64,000 bases of DNA from assembly GCF_024168825.1 (NCBI RefSeq), contig NZ_JALJWH010000001.1, forward strand, positions 3,906,001-3,970,000, read 5' to 3'. Source of the DNA: Paenarthrobacter sp. A20. Lineage in GTDB: Bacteria; Actinomycetota; Actinomycetes; Actinomycetales; Micrococcaceae. Positions 1 to 7,172 of the stretch are shown here, in pieces (position 1 is the first letter of the stretch; every line of letters starts with the position of its first letter). The notes under the pieces were generated by a model that made no database searches, had not been told where the DNA came from, and saw only the letters and a program-made list of their open reading frames with translations. A program made the position numbers and the translations under genes.

Positions 1-922
1 AGTCCAGCTTGCGGGTGCGATCGGCCTCCGCAGCCATTTCCTCGTAGCGGGCCAGACGGGCCTTGGACTTGGTCTGGCGGCCCTTGGCGTTGGAGCGCAC
101 CCACTCAAGTTCCTCGGTCAGGCGCTTGGAAAGCTTTGCGTCTTTCTTGCCCTGGACCTCAAGGCGGGCCTTCTTCTTCTCCAGGTAGGTGGAGTAGTTA
201 CCCTCGTACGGGTAGAGGTGACCACGGTCAACTTCAGCGATCCACTCAGCCACGTGGTCAAGGAAGTAACGATCGTGGGTCACGGCAAGGACAGCGCCGG
301 GGTACTGGGAGAGGTGCTGTTCCAGCCACAGCACGCTTTCGGCGTCCAAGTGGTTGGTGGGCTCATCGAGCAGCAACAGGTCAGGCTTCTGGAGAAGAAG
401 CTTGCAGAGGGCTACGCGGCGGCGCTCACCACCGGAAAGGACGGTGACGTCGGCATCGGCCGGCGGGCAGCGCAGTGCGTCCATCGCCTGTTCGAGCTGG
501 GAGTCGATATCCCAGGCATCGGCAGCGTCGATGGCTTCCTGCAGCTTGCCCATCTCGTCCAGGAGCGTGTCATAGTCCGCATCCGGGTTGGCCATTTCCT
601 CGGAGATCTCGTTGAATCGCTGGATCTTGCCGTAGATCTCGCCAACGCCTTCCTGGACGTTGCCCAGGACGGTCTTTCCCTCGTTCAGTGGCGGTTCCTG
701 CAGGAGGATGCCCACGGTGTAACCGGGGCTGAGGCGGGCCTCGCCGTTTGAAGGGGTGTCCAGTCCGGCCATGATCTTCAGGATGGTGGACTTACCAGCA
801 CCGTTCGGTCCCACGACGCCGATCTTCGCGCCAGGGTAGAACGACATGCTGACATCGTCCAGAATAAGTTTGTCGCCAACGGCCTTGCGAGCCTTGGTCA
901 TCGTGTAAATGAATTCCGCCAT
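1..922 (-). CDS. ettA: Energy-dependent translational throttle protein EttA (ABC-F), 3' part cut off by the window
   Basis: An ABC-F ATPase that acts on the ribosome; EttA-type members bind the E site and gate entry into elongation according to energy charge. About 307 N-terminal residues are visible. They include a first Walker A (GPNGAGKST, residues 38-46), an ABC signature beginning LSGGERRR, a Walker B followed by DEPTNHLD, and the start of the basic linker (LEKKKARLEVQGKKDAK) that separates the two ATPase domains in this family. There is no membrane segment, as expected for ABC-F. The start ATG at 922 opens with MAEFIYTMTKARK, typical of actinobacterial EttA. The C-terminal second ATPase domain lies beyond position 1. 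Confidence 0.93.
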   Translation of the reverse strand, partial: MAEFIYTMTKARKAVGDKLILDDVSMSFYPGAKIGVVGPNGAGKSTILKIMAGLDTPSNGEARLSPGYTVGILLQEPPLNEGKTVLGNVQEGVGEIYGKIQRFNEISEEMANPDADYDTLLDEMGKLQEAIDAADAWDIDSQLEQAMDALRCPPADADVTVLSGGERRRVALCKLLLQKPDLLLLDEPTNHLDAESVLWLEQHLSQYPGAVLAVTHDRYFLDHVAEWIAEVDRGHLYPYEGNYSTYLEKKKARLEVQGKKDAKLSKRLTEELEWVRSNAKGRQTKSKARLARYEEMAAEADRTRKLD

Positions 923-978
923 ACCCTTAAATCTAATGGCTAGGCGTACATAACTCACATTCGAGGAGCCCGGCGCAG

Positions 979-1467
979 CTAGCGGGCGTCTCCGATGAAG
1001 CATTTTCCAGTGGCCAGCACCGGCAGCACTGTTACAACGACTCCACCGTCGCGGATCTGCCCCATGACGCAACTCCCGCCAGTCAAGGCCGCGGCTTGCA
1101 TGGCGTCGACGTCAAGACCTGTGGGCGTGCGGCTGACAGAGACCTCGACGTTGGCTTTCGGAATGCCGGCCGAGACCAAGGCCGTCCGTAAGGCCTCCCG
1201 GTCTGGTTTTGGGTTGCCGGCAACAAGGTTTTTCAGCGTCTTTTCGACTGCGGTGGTCGTCGCGGCAACGGCGGGATCCACGGTGGCCGTGACCTCGGAG
1301 TCGGTGGAAGGTGCCGGCGTAGCGACCTTCTGGCCTTCGGTCGAACCGGTGGAAGCCGTGCAGCCCGCGATCGTCAATGCCGCAGCAATGGCTAAAGTCA
1401 GTCCGGCGACACGGACGTTCGCTGCATCTGCTGCCCTGCCGAAAATCCGGGCGGTTCTCGTGCTCAT
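979..1467 (-). CDS. Putative lipoprotein (DUF6993-like)
   Basis: A secreted lipoprotein of about 162 residues and unknown function. The N-terminus has a basic stretch, a hydrophobic segment and a lipobox (LTIAGC), followed by a Thr/Ser/Pro-rich linker. The compact C-terminal domain (about residues 75-160) has the sequence character I associate with the actinobacterial DUF6993 family, including a conserved-looking SCVMGQ and a terminal CFIGDAR. ATG 1467 is preferred; a GTG immediately upstream at 1470 would add one residue. It is convergent with nothing and is probably a single-gene unit next to ettA. The family name is from memory. Confidence 0.75.
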   Translation of the reverse strand: MSTRTARIFGRAADAANVRVAGLTLAIAAALTIAGCTASTGSTEGQKVATPAPSTDSEVTATVDPAVAATTTAVEKTLKNLVAGNPKPDREALRTALVSAGIPKANVEVSVSRTPTGLDVDAMQAAALTGGSCVMGQIRDGGVVVTVLPVLATGKCFIGDAR

Positions 1468-1563
1468 CACCTAGCCATTGTGCCATTCACACGGAGTCCC
1501 CAAGGGCGTAGCGTTTCTCCCGGATGGCTTCGCCGTCCGGGTTGAGGAATGGAGAGCAGCATT

Positions 1564-2001
1564 ATGAGCGGACAGGCACCTGATGCCGTCGCATCGACAA
1601 CCGTCCCTGCCCGGCCCGAAAGAGTATGGGAGGCCCTGACTGATCCCGAACTCATCAAGCAGTACTTCCTCGGAACCAACGTCGCGACCACCTGGCAGGT
1701 AGGCGATCCGATTACTTACTCCGGGGAGTACAACGGCAAGCCCTACGAGGACAAAGGGACGATCCTCGCCTTCGATCCCCCGGAGCTGTTGAAGACCACT
1801 CACTACAGCCCAACCTCGGGGCTTCCCGACGCTCCGGAAAATTACCACACTGTGGAGTACAGGGTGGCCGAAGCAGCTGACGGAACAACTGTGACGATTA
1901 GCCAGGGCAACAATTCCAGTGTTGAAGAGGTGGAGCAGTCGACTGCCACGTGGCAATTGGTGCTGCAGAATCTCAAGGAATTTCTTGAGTCGAGGCCCTA
2001 A
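1564..2001 (+). CDS. SRPBCC (AHSA1/START-like) family protein
   Basis: A cytosolic protein of about 145 residues with the helix-grip ligand-binding fold of the AHSA1-like SRPBCC family. It opens with a typical first strand and helix (TTVPARPERVWEALTDPELI), then WQVGDPITY..GKPYEDKGTILAFDPP, and a C-terminal long helix (WQLVLQNLKEFLE). ATG 1564 is chosen because GGAGAG lies 7 nt upstream; the in-frame ATG at 1549 overlaps that site. Function is unknown; relatives are often encoded with ArsR regulators, none of which is visible here. It ends just before a strong hairpin and the prophage border. Confidence 0.85.
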   Translation: MSGQAPDAVASTTVPARPERVWEALTDPELIKQYFLGTNVATTWQVGDPITYSGEYNGKPYEDKGTILAFDPPELLKTTHYSPTSGLPDAPENYHTVEYRVAEAADGTTVTISQGNNSSVEEVEQSTATWQLVLQNLKEFLESRP

Positions 2002-2005
2002 GGGT

Positions 2006-2038
2006 CATCCCCCTTGGACGCTTGTTCCAAGGGGGATG
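2006..2038. terminator. Host hairpin terminator between the SRPBCC gene and the original tRNA-Arg 3' end
   Basis: A perfect 12-bp inverted repeat (CATCCCCCTTGG and its complement) with a 9-nt loop is followed on the plus strand by CATTTTG. It ends the SRPBCC transcript. Before phage insertion it also lay directly downstream of the minus-strand tRNA-Arg gene, so it probably served both directions. Confidence 0.7.
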
Positions 2039-2043
2039 CATTT

Positions 2044-2082
2044 TGTGCCCCAGGAGGGAATCGAACCCCCGACCGGCGGATT
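2044..2082. repeat. attL core: 39-bp copy of the tRNA-Arg 3' half
   Basis: Identical to 44255-44293. On the minus strand it reads from the last two anticodon-loop bases through the variable loop, T-arm and acceptor 3' strand of tRNA-Arg(UCU). The sequence beyond 2082 diverges from the tRNA, so this copy is a non-functional 3' remnant left by integration. Confidence 0.92.
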
Positions 2083-2090
2083 CGCGGGCG

Positions 2091-2170
2091 TCTAGCGATG
2101 CTTACCCGAATTTAGCCCGGATAATGACCGAATCGCATTGCTTGAAACAGCAGCGTCTAGCAGTGGGCGA
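2091..2170 (+). promoter_or_regulatory. Two CTAG-core operator-like sites between attL and int
   Basis: TCTAGCGATGCTTACCCG (2091-2108) matches the best form of the dispersed prophage motif (15034-15052) with two changes. TCTAGCAGTGGGCGA (2156-2170) matches the site after ssb (9653 onward). Both lie in the gene-free strip between attL and the integrase stop, in the same orientation as the early-region copies. They may be operators or part of the recombination region. Confidence 0.5.
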
Positions 2171-2199
2171 ACAATACCCGGACAACCATCGTCTGACGG

Positions 2200-3366
2200 T
2201 CAAGGTTTTTGTTGAGTATCTGTTGAGTCCATCCCTATGAAGAAGGACTGCAGCGGCGCGGAGTAGTCCACGGTTGGCCGCTCCCGCTGGATGTAGTGGG
2301 CCAGCGTCACGGCGTCCGAGGTGTGCCCGAGCTGCGTGGCGGCGGCCTGTGAGCCCAGCAGGTTGGCAAGCATTGTGGCGACGGTCTTCCGGAGCGTCTT
2401 CGGTGTCACCCACTCATAGTCGGTGCCAGCGACGACCTGCCGCCAGGTCTTCCCGAAGCTGTTCGGATCGTAGATGGTCCCAGCCTCGGATGGGAACACC
2501 ATCACTGCCTCGTGCTGGGAGAGGCGCCGATCGAGCATGTCCAGGCAGAAGGGTGGGAGCTTGAACTTACGGTCGTCGCCTTCCTTGGTTTCCGGCTGCA
2601 GCACCATCCCCACACCCTTTGCCCTATATACGGTGTTGTTGATCTCCACCGTCCCGGCACTGAGATCGACGTCCTGTCGGCACACACCGAGGGCTTCACC
2701 CGGGCGGACTCCGGTGCCGATGAGGAAGTCCAGCACATCAACCGGGGTGGATGGGCGCTGTCGGCCCACATCCTTTTTGGTGGTGATGGTCTTGACGAAG
2801 TGGTCCCGGAACCCGGCGAACTCTTCCGCTGACATGGCCCGGACTTCGGCCACCTTCTCCGTGATGGGTGAGAGGTTCGCCGCCGGGTTGGCTGTGATCG
2901 CGTCATGACGGACGGCGTAGGCGAACATGCCTTTCAGGACAGACTTGGCCGTGAGCGCGTTGGCGGTGTGGACCTTGGCCATGGCGACAATGGATCTGTC
3001 GAGGCGTCCGGTGGTGGCTTCGCTGATGCGGAGCTGGCCTACTGCTTTGTCCAGGGCTTTGATGACGTCGCGGTAGCGTTCGACGGTTCGGGGCTTCCAC
3101 TCCCCCAGCGCTATGCCGTGCTCGAGCCACATGGCGGCGAGGTCCGCGAGTTTCGTGTCCCTTGAAACTTCGCCGTTGTCGGGGTTGCGGGTGCGGAGCG
3201 CTTCGAGGAGGATGCGGCGGGCGGCAGGTTCGGTGTCGCCCCAGCGGAACACGAGGCGGGACACGCCGTCGTAGTCACGGTATCGGGCGTAGGCGTAGAA
3301 GCGGCGGCCGTCCGGCTTAGTGCTGATCTTCCCCCACGTTCCGACCGGGGTTGCTGGCCTAGCCAC
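2200..3366 (-). CDS. int: Tyrosine integrase
   Basis: A phage-type tyrosine recombinase of 388 residues that would catalyse attP x attB recombination at the tRNA-Arg gene. The N-terminal arm-binding part is basic, a SAM-like core-binding domain lies at about residues 70-165, and the catalytic domain starts at about 175. Catalytic residues seen: Arg221 (GTGVRPGEAL), a beta-hairpin Lys near 261, Lys323/Arg326 in TPKTLRKT (the usual box II His is Lys), His348 (LGH) and Tyr358 (AHYIQRE). Its 3' end carries one copy of a 20-bp repeat also found next to attR. The start overlaps the upstream DUF3263-like gene by 8 nt, so it is translated from the repressor operon. Confidence 0.95.
   Translation of the reverse strand: MARPATPVGTWGKISTKPDGRRFYAYARYRDYDGVSRLVFRWGDTEPAARRILLEALRTRNPDNGEVSRDTKLADLAAMWLEHGIALGEWKPRTVERYRDVIKALDKAVGQLRISEATTGRLDRSIVAMAKVHTANALTAKSVLKGMFAYAVRHDAITANPAANLSPITEKVAEVRAMSAEEFAGFRDHFVKTITTKKDVGRQRPSTPVDVLDFLIGTGVRPGEALGVCRQDVDLSAGTVEINNTVYRAKGVGMVLQPETKEGDDRKFKLPPFCLDMLDRRLSQHEAVMVFPSEAGTIYDPNSFGKTWRQVVAGTDYEWVTPKTLRKTVATMLANLLGSQAAATQLGHTSDAVTLAHYIQRERPTVDYSAPLQSFFIGMDSTDTQQKP
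2210..2229 (+). repeat. Putative integrase arm-type site, left copy
   Basis: TGTTGAGTATCTGTTGAGTC, itself a tandem TGTTGAGT repeat with 11-nt spacing, matches 44181-44200 at 18 of 20 bases. The two copies sit about 130 bp inside attL and 55 bp inside attR, the places expected for arm-type binding sites of a tyrosine integrase. The left copy is inside the last codons of int. Confidence 0.6.
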
Positions 3367-3568
3367 GGCGGGCCCTGCGGTTCCGGAGCTGATTCACGAG
3401 CGCGGGCGCGTACTCGAGTGCGGGGTGGCTGTCGATGAGCTTGTTGAGCTGCTGGTAGTAGTGGGTGACGTTTCCGAACTCGGTCCGGATGTCCTGCTCC
3501 CTGGCGCCCTCGTACTTATAGGTACGTCCGGCCAGGTTGAGCATGTTCTTTTCGGTGGTGGTCAGCAT
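3359..3568 (-). CDS. DUF3263-like small protein
   Basis: A 69-residue protein matching the pattern of actinobacterial DUF3263 proteins: a short helix (TTEKNMLNLAG), KYEGAREQDIRTEFG, then YYQQLNKLIDSHPALE and a basic tail (NQLRNRRARRG). Family members look like small HTH DNA-binding proteins of unknown role. It overlaps the ImmA-like gene by 7 nt and int by 8 nt, so the three are translationally linked. A role in controlling integrase or the lysogeny switch is possible but only inferred from position. Confidence 0.75.
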   Translation of the reverse strand: MLTTTEKNMLNLAGRTYKYEGAREQDIRTEFGNVTHYYQQLNKLIDSHPALEYAPALVNQLRNRRARRG

Positions 3569-3966
3569 GCGTATTCCTTCCCTATGAGTTGCTGCATCAG
3601 CACGATCTCTGAGGGGGACAGTGTGGAGATGTAGGTGTCGACGTCTTCCGGCATGACGGAGAGGTAGTGGGCTACTTCCTGCGTCGAGTGGTAGAGCCGG
3701 TTGGCGTCGATGAAGTCACTGGCTTTGATGAGGCGTCGGGCAGCCCAGACACTGGCCTGCCGTTCCTGCTTTACGCAGTTGCCCTCGTGCCGGTAGTACG
3801 CGTGGCCGAGCTCGTGATAGAGCGTCGAGTTCCATTGGATGTACGCCAGCTTCGGCAACAACGTGATGGTGTGGGTGTCCGCGTCGTACGCGCCCCACCA
3901 GCCATCCGGTAACTCGCCCTCAACGACGGACACGCCAAGTTGTGCAATGAGCATGTCTGTCCCCAT
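3562..3966 (-). CDS. ImmA/IrrE-type zinc metalloprotease
   Basis: A 134-residue protein with the zinc-protease motif HELGH at residues 51-55 (TLYHELGHAYYRHEG) and a downstream Glu in QERQASVWAARRLI, fitting the ImmA/IrrE family (DUF955). In known mobile elements such proteins cleave the partner repressor to trigger induction. Here it is encoded directly downstream of the repressor, as expected. ATG 3966 gives MGTDMLIA; an alternative ATG at 3954 would give MLIA, and neither has a strong ribosome site. Confidence 0.85.
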   Translation of the reverse strand: MGTDMLIAQLGVSVVEGELPDGWWGAYDADTHTITLLPKLAYIQWNSTLYHELGHAYYRHEGNCVKQERQASVWAARRLIKASDFIDANRLYHSTQEVAHYLSVMPEDVDTYISTLSPSEIVLMQQLIGKEYAC

Positions 3967-3996
3967 AAGAATCGAACCTATGGGAGTGCCCTGACA

Positions 3997-4509
3997 TTAT
4001 TCGTGCGGGAGATCTCCAGGACCGATCTTGCCCTTCGGCTGGCGGGCGGCGCGGCGCTCCTCGGTGGGTTCTTTGGCTTTGCGTCGGTCCGCGATGTTGA
4101 TCGGCTGGGCTGCTTCTTCGGCGGCCGAGGCGGCGTCAAGGTTGGCGCGGGACTCGGTGTTCAGCTTTATCAGTTCGGCGCTGATGGTGCGGAGCGCGTT
4201 CTGGCTGGAGAGGGGTAGCTCGCCGGCCCGGTCGATGATGAGGTCCCTGCCGGTGTCCTCGTTGACTTCGAGGTTGAGTGACCTGGCAGAGGCCCGGATG
4301 ATGGCCGCCTCGGAGGTGTGGAGTCCTTTGGCGAGTCCGCGGATGGTTTCCGGGTCGGGGAAGTTGTTGATGGGCTTGTTGATGATTTGGTGGATGCGCT
4401 TGTCGGAGGGGGTGCCTCCGCAGTCACGGGACAGTTCGACGTTTGACCGGCCGCCTTTGTACTCAAGGACGAGTTCGGCAAGGGTCGGTTTGGTGTTCCT
4501 GGGGTTCAT
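3997..4509 (-). CDS. Immunity repressor (HTH)
   Basis: A 170-residue protein read leftward from the switch region. The N-terminal part (about residues 8-75) resembles a helix-turn-helix domain (SDKRIHQIINKPINNFPDPETIRGLAKGL). The C-terminal part is charged and probably disordered (KAKEPTEERRAARQPKGK), with no LexA-type protease residues, consistent with inactivation by the neighbouring ImmA-like protease rather than self-cleavage. ATG 4509 is chosen because GGAAAG lies 8 nt upstream; the ORF extends to 4536 without a ribosome site. It is divergent from the Cro-like gene across a palindrome-rich region. Confidence 0.82.
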   Translation of the reverse strand: MNPRNTKPTLAELVLEYKGGRSNVELSRDCGGTPSDKRIHQIINKPINNFPDPETIRGLAKGLHTSEAAIIRASARSLNLEVNEDTGRDLIIDRAGELPLSSQNALRTISAELIKLNTESRANLDAASAAEEAAQPINIADRRKAKEPTEERRAARQPKGKIGPGDLPHE

Positions 4510-4564
4510 GACTACGACTTTCCACGGAGGCATCACAGCAGCGCATTCGAACTTAATTTCGATC

Positions 4565-4737
4565 GCCTAGCACTAGGCAGACTACCAATCCTTACTTACT
4601 TGCCTAGTAAATTAGGCCAACTTTCCCAAACTTTCCCGCCAACACTGGTGGAAATTGGGTATCGCCTAGTTGACAAGCCGCCTAGTCGTAAGCGATATTG
4701 AGTAAGCACTCCTTGACGGATAGTCGCCTACTAGTAG
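4565..4737. promoter_or_regulatory. Operator array in the divergent lysogeny switch
   Basis: Six CTAG-core sites in 173 bp: palindrome GCCTAGCACTAGGC (4565-4578), GCCTAGTAAATTAGGC (4602-4617), GCCTAG at 4664 and 4680, and the perfect palindrome CTACTAGTAG (4728-4737) overlapping the rightward -10 box. CTAG is normally rare in high-GC genomes. The placement between repressor and Cro-like genes suggests repressor/Cro operators. Confidence 0.65.
4670..4699 (+). promoter_or_regulatory. Possible rightward early promoter 1
   Basis: Consensus -35 TTGACA (4670-4675), an 18-bp spacer and a -10-like GATATT (4694-4699). The -35 abuts GCCTAGT and another GCCTAG lies in the spacer, so a CTAG-binding repressor would occlude it. 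Confidence 0.45.
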
Positions 4738-4740
4738 AAT
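4713..4740 (+). promoter_or_regulatory. Rightward early promoter (PR-like)
   Basis: TTGACG (4713-4718), a 16-bp spacer and TAGAAT (4735-4740) lie about 50 bp upstream of the Cro-like start. The palindrome CTACTAGTAG runs into the -10 box, a classic arrangement for repression. Confidence 0.65.
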
Positions 4741-4792
4741 TGAGGACGTAATGTTTTACCCGCAACGTAAGAAACGGAAGAGGGGCACCTAC

Positions 4793-5110
4793 ATGAAACT
4801 CGCCAGCGTAGAACGACTCCGGTCGTTCGTCCTGACCCGCGATGACATGGACCTCATCAACTCCGGCCGCGGCCATCTCGTCAACAAGCGCAAGATCAGC
4901 CAGCGTCACCTGGCCGAGCGCGTTGGTGTGAACCCCAGCTTCATCAACCACCTGACCGCCGGCCGATCCACCACATGCACCCCGCAGGTAGCGGACCGCA
5001 TCGCGGAGGTGCTCGGAGTGGACACCTCGGTCCTTTTTGATGAGCAGGAATCTAGTACTGCTAGAGCAGCCGTAAAGCCTCGCTCGAAAAGCCGCCCGGC
5101 GATGGCCTAA
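4793..5110 (+). CDS. Cro-like XRE-family HTH protein, first early gene
   Basis: A 105-residue protein with an XRE helix-turn-helix at about residues 35-58 (ISQRHLAERVGVNPSFINHL) and a second helical part (PQVADRIAEVLGVDTSVLF), then a basic tail. The first rightward gene after the switch region, so probably the Cro or early regulator. ATG 4793 is chosen over 4751 because AGAGGGG lies 7 nt upstream. A CTAG-core inverted repeat (TCTAGtactgCTAGA, 5051-5065) lies inside its 3' end. Confidence 0.85.
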   Translation: MKLASVERLRSFVLTRDDMDLINSGRGHLVNKRKISQRHLAERVGVNPSFINHLTAGRSTTCTPQVADRIAEVLGVDTSVLFDEQESSTARAAVKPRSKSRPAMA

Positions 5111-5114
5111 GCGA

Positions 5115-5321
5115 ATGATCAAAACCGACACGCCGACAGTCGAAATCCCAAACCCGCCCCTCCTCCTCGAAGAAGCCGCAGCAGCCCTCCGGATGTCAGT
5201 GACAACCCTTCGAGAACTACGGAACAAGGGCAAAGGACCCAAGGCCCGGATGATCGCCGGGAAACTCCTCTTCCGGGTCAACGACCTGGACCAATGGCTG
5301 GAACAACAGCCCGAAAGCTAA
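5115..5321 (+). CDS. Excisionase-like HTH_17 protein
   Basis: A 68-residue MerR-like winged-helix protein (LLLEEAAAALRMSVTTLREL, then a wing with KARMIAGKLLFRVNDLDQWLEQ), the standard form of phage excisionase/HTH_17 proteins. It would bind near attL/attR and direct integrase toward excision. It starts 4 nt after the Cro-like stop, so both come from the early promoter. A purely regulatory role cannot be excluded. Confidence 0.8.
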   Translation: MIKTDTPTVEIPNPPLLLEEAAAALRMSVTTLRELRNKGKGPKARMIAGKLLFRVNDLDQWLEQQPES

Positions 5322-5341
5322 ATCCTCTGAAAGGGAACACC

Positions 5342-5710
5342 ATGAGAGACAAAGAAATCATGTTCACGCACGAGATGGCCGAGAATCTCGTCCGCTGCGT
5401 GACAGGCACCTTCACCTGCGAGATCCCGGCGGCCGGGTACACGGAGATGGAACTCTGCACCTTGGCCCGCAAGCTGTCGTTCATGGTGGACGCAGATGTC
5501 CGATGGCGTTCCCTCGATGAGCTTGTAGTGAAGCTGATGGAACTGACCGAGGTGGAGCAAGGCATCCACGACGACCTTGAGTTGACCCCAGACGGAACTG
5601 TAGACAACAGGCACGTCCTCATCCAGCGCATCGAAACCCAAGCCCTGGAGCTTATCGAGTTCGTCCTCATGCAGGCCGGGTTCTACCCTCACTGGGAGCT
5701 GGCAGCATGA
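5342..5710 (+). CDS. Hypothetical early phage protein
   Basis: 122 residues, acidic, predicted mostly helical (MENLVRC..TEMELCTLARKLSF, then LIQRIETQALELIEFVLMQ). No recognised motif. ATG 5342 is preferred over 5294 because AAAGGGA lies 6 nt upstream and the earlier start overlaps the excisionase gene. The stop overlaps the next ATG (ATGA). Confidence 0.75.
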   Translation: MRDKEIMFTHEMAENLVRCVTGTFTCEIPAAGYTEMELCTLARKLSFMVDADVRWRSLDELVVKLMELTEVEQGIHDDLELTPDGTVDNRHVLIQRIETQALELIEFVLMQAGFYPHWELAA

Positions 5711-5850
5711 ACGGCCTCGTTCTCCTCGTCATGGTCATGGCCATTGGCTTCCTCGTCGCCATCCCGTGGGCCATCCGAGCCGACCACGCAGACGTGCACC
5801 TCATGCACCGCGCCGGATCCGGCTGCCGCGACTGCGAGCCCCAGCCATGA
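5707..5850 (+). CDS. Small single-span membrane protein
   Basis: 47 residues: one hydrophobic segment (residues 3-23, LVLLVMVMAIGFLVAIPWAI) followed by a short tail with His and two Cys (CRDCEPQP). ATGA overlaps at both ends with neighbouring genes support it as real despite its size. No function recognised. Confidence 0.65.
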   Translation: MNGLVLLVMVMAIGFLVAIPWAIRADHADVHLMHRAGSGCRDCEPQP

Positions 5851-6113
5851 GCCACTACGAAGACTGGGCCGACTGGGCAGGCGACAACTCTGCACAAGCC
5901 GAGCGCGACCTCGGACGAGCCATCGAATACGAGCCCGAAGAGGAATGCCAGCACGAAGACATCTACCGGGGTGTCTGCGAAGACTGCGACTCGATCATTG
6001 AGCCTGACTGGGAACCCTCTGACGCGGATCTCCCCACGCCCGACTACGGAGCAATCAACCCATCAATCACCCGCCTCGAAGCATGGGCGGAAAAGCAGGA
6101 GCTGACACGATGA
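5847..6113 (+). CDS. Hypothetical acidic protein with CxxC
   Basis: 88 residues, strongly acidic (EYEPEEECQHEDIYRGVCEDCDSIIEPDWE), with Cys/His spacing (C-x-H..C-x-x-C) that could hold a metal. The start at 5847 overlaps the upstream stop and the stop overlaps the ATPase start at 6110. No function recognised; acidic early proteins are sometimes DNA mimics, but nothing specific supports that here. Confidence 0.7.
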   Translation: MSHYEDWADWAGDNSAQAERDLGRAIEYEPEEECQHEDIYRGVCEDCDSIIEPDWEPSDADLPTPDYGAINPSITRLEAWAEKQELTR

Positions 6114-7162
6114 CCACCCAATTCCGCGAACCAACAGGCAAGCCATCCTGGCCCATCCTCCTGATCGCTGGCGGCGAGAAGGCCGGCAAGTCCTATGCCT
6201 CCGCCAAGGCATCCGCTTCCGAGCTCATCGGCCAGACCTACTGGGTTGGTGTGGGTGAGGATGACCCGGACGAATACGGCGCCATCGAGGGTGCACGGTT
6301 CCTTATCGCCAAGCATGACGGCACACACAAGTCCATCCTCGCCGCGCTGCGGGACGCCTCAAATCAGCCCCGCGTGGACGGCAAGCCAAACCTGCTGGTC
6401 CTCGACTCCGGAACCCGGGTCTGGGAGATGCTGTCCGACGAAGCCCAGGAGCGGGCGAACATGCGGGCCAAGAGGGCTGCAGAGAAGTGGAACAAGAAGT
6501 ACGACCCAGACGCTGAGGCAACCATCGGCCCGGACCTCTGGAACAAGGCCACCGCCCGCTGGCAGGACGTCATGGACGTGATGCGCGAGCACGATGGACC
6601 CTCCATCATCACGGCACGCCTGGACATCGTGGCAGTCATGGACGACAAGGGCCAGCCCACGAAGGACAAGACACAGAAGATCAAGGGGCAGAAGTCCCTC
6701 CCGTTCGACGTCGGAGCCATTGTTGAAATGCCGGAGCGCGGCAGCTCCTACTTGACCGGGGTTCGTTCTCTCAAGCTGGACCTGCCCGTGGGTAACAAGG
6801 TGCCGGTAAAGGACTTCTCGGTGGATTGGCTGTGGCGGAAGCTTGGCCTTGACGCTGAGGGAGCCACGGCCCCGCGCCAGTACTCCAGCGCTGACGGCCA
6901 GGCATCGGCCGCCACAGCCGACGAGACACCTCAGCAGGCGCAGCAGAACCGGCCACCGGCAGATCCAGCCGACGCTGGGGCAACCTCGCTCAGCCAGTAC
7001 CGGCACGAACAGCCCGACTGGACCGCCCTGTTGGAGAAGTCCAAGAACAGCCGCGACATGCTCCTGGACCTCCACGCAAAAGCCAAGGGCATGAACGCTC
7101 CACAGACAGTAATCGACAACATCCTGGCCGCCGGCACCGCGCTGGCAGCCCGAGCAGCATAG
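6110..7162 (+). CDS. AAA/RecA-like ATP-binding protein (Sak4-type recombinase candidate)
   Basis: 350 residues. A Walker A (GGEKAGKS, residues 21-28) and a Walker B (LLVLDS, 95-100) define a P-loop NTPase of the AAA_24-like phage group; some relatives (Sak4) act as annealing/strand-exchange proteins with SSB. The C-terminal part (from about 265) is low-complexity and Gln/Pro-rich, then helical. ATG 6110 overlaps the upstream stop. Its place three genes before ssb in an early DNA-metabolism operon fits a recombination role. Confidence 0.72.
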   Translation: MTTQFREPTGKPSWPILLIAGGEKAGKSYASAKASASELIGQTYWVGVGEDDPDEYGAIEGARFLIAKHDGTHKSILAALRDASNQPRVDGKPNLLVLDSGTRVWEMLSDEAQERANMRAKRAAEKWNKKYDPDAEATIGPDLWNKATARWQDVMDVMREHDGPSIITARLDIVAVMDDKGQPTKDKTQKIKGQKSLPFDVGAIVEMPERGSSYLTGVRSLKLDLPVGNKVPVKDFSVDWLWRKLGLDAEGATAPRQYSSADGQASAATADETPQQAQQNRPPADPADAGATSLSQYRHEQPDWTALLEKSKNSRDMLLDLHAKAKGMNAPQTVIDNILAAGTALAARAA

Positions 7163-7172
7163 GGGAACTGAC

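Noticed and set aside
2044..2082. A second tRNA-Arg gene at the left border
   Set aside because: Only the 3' half is present; the anticodon and 5' half are missing beyond 2082.
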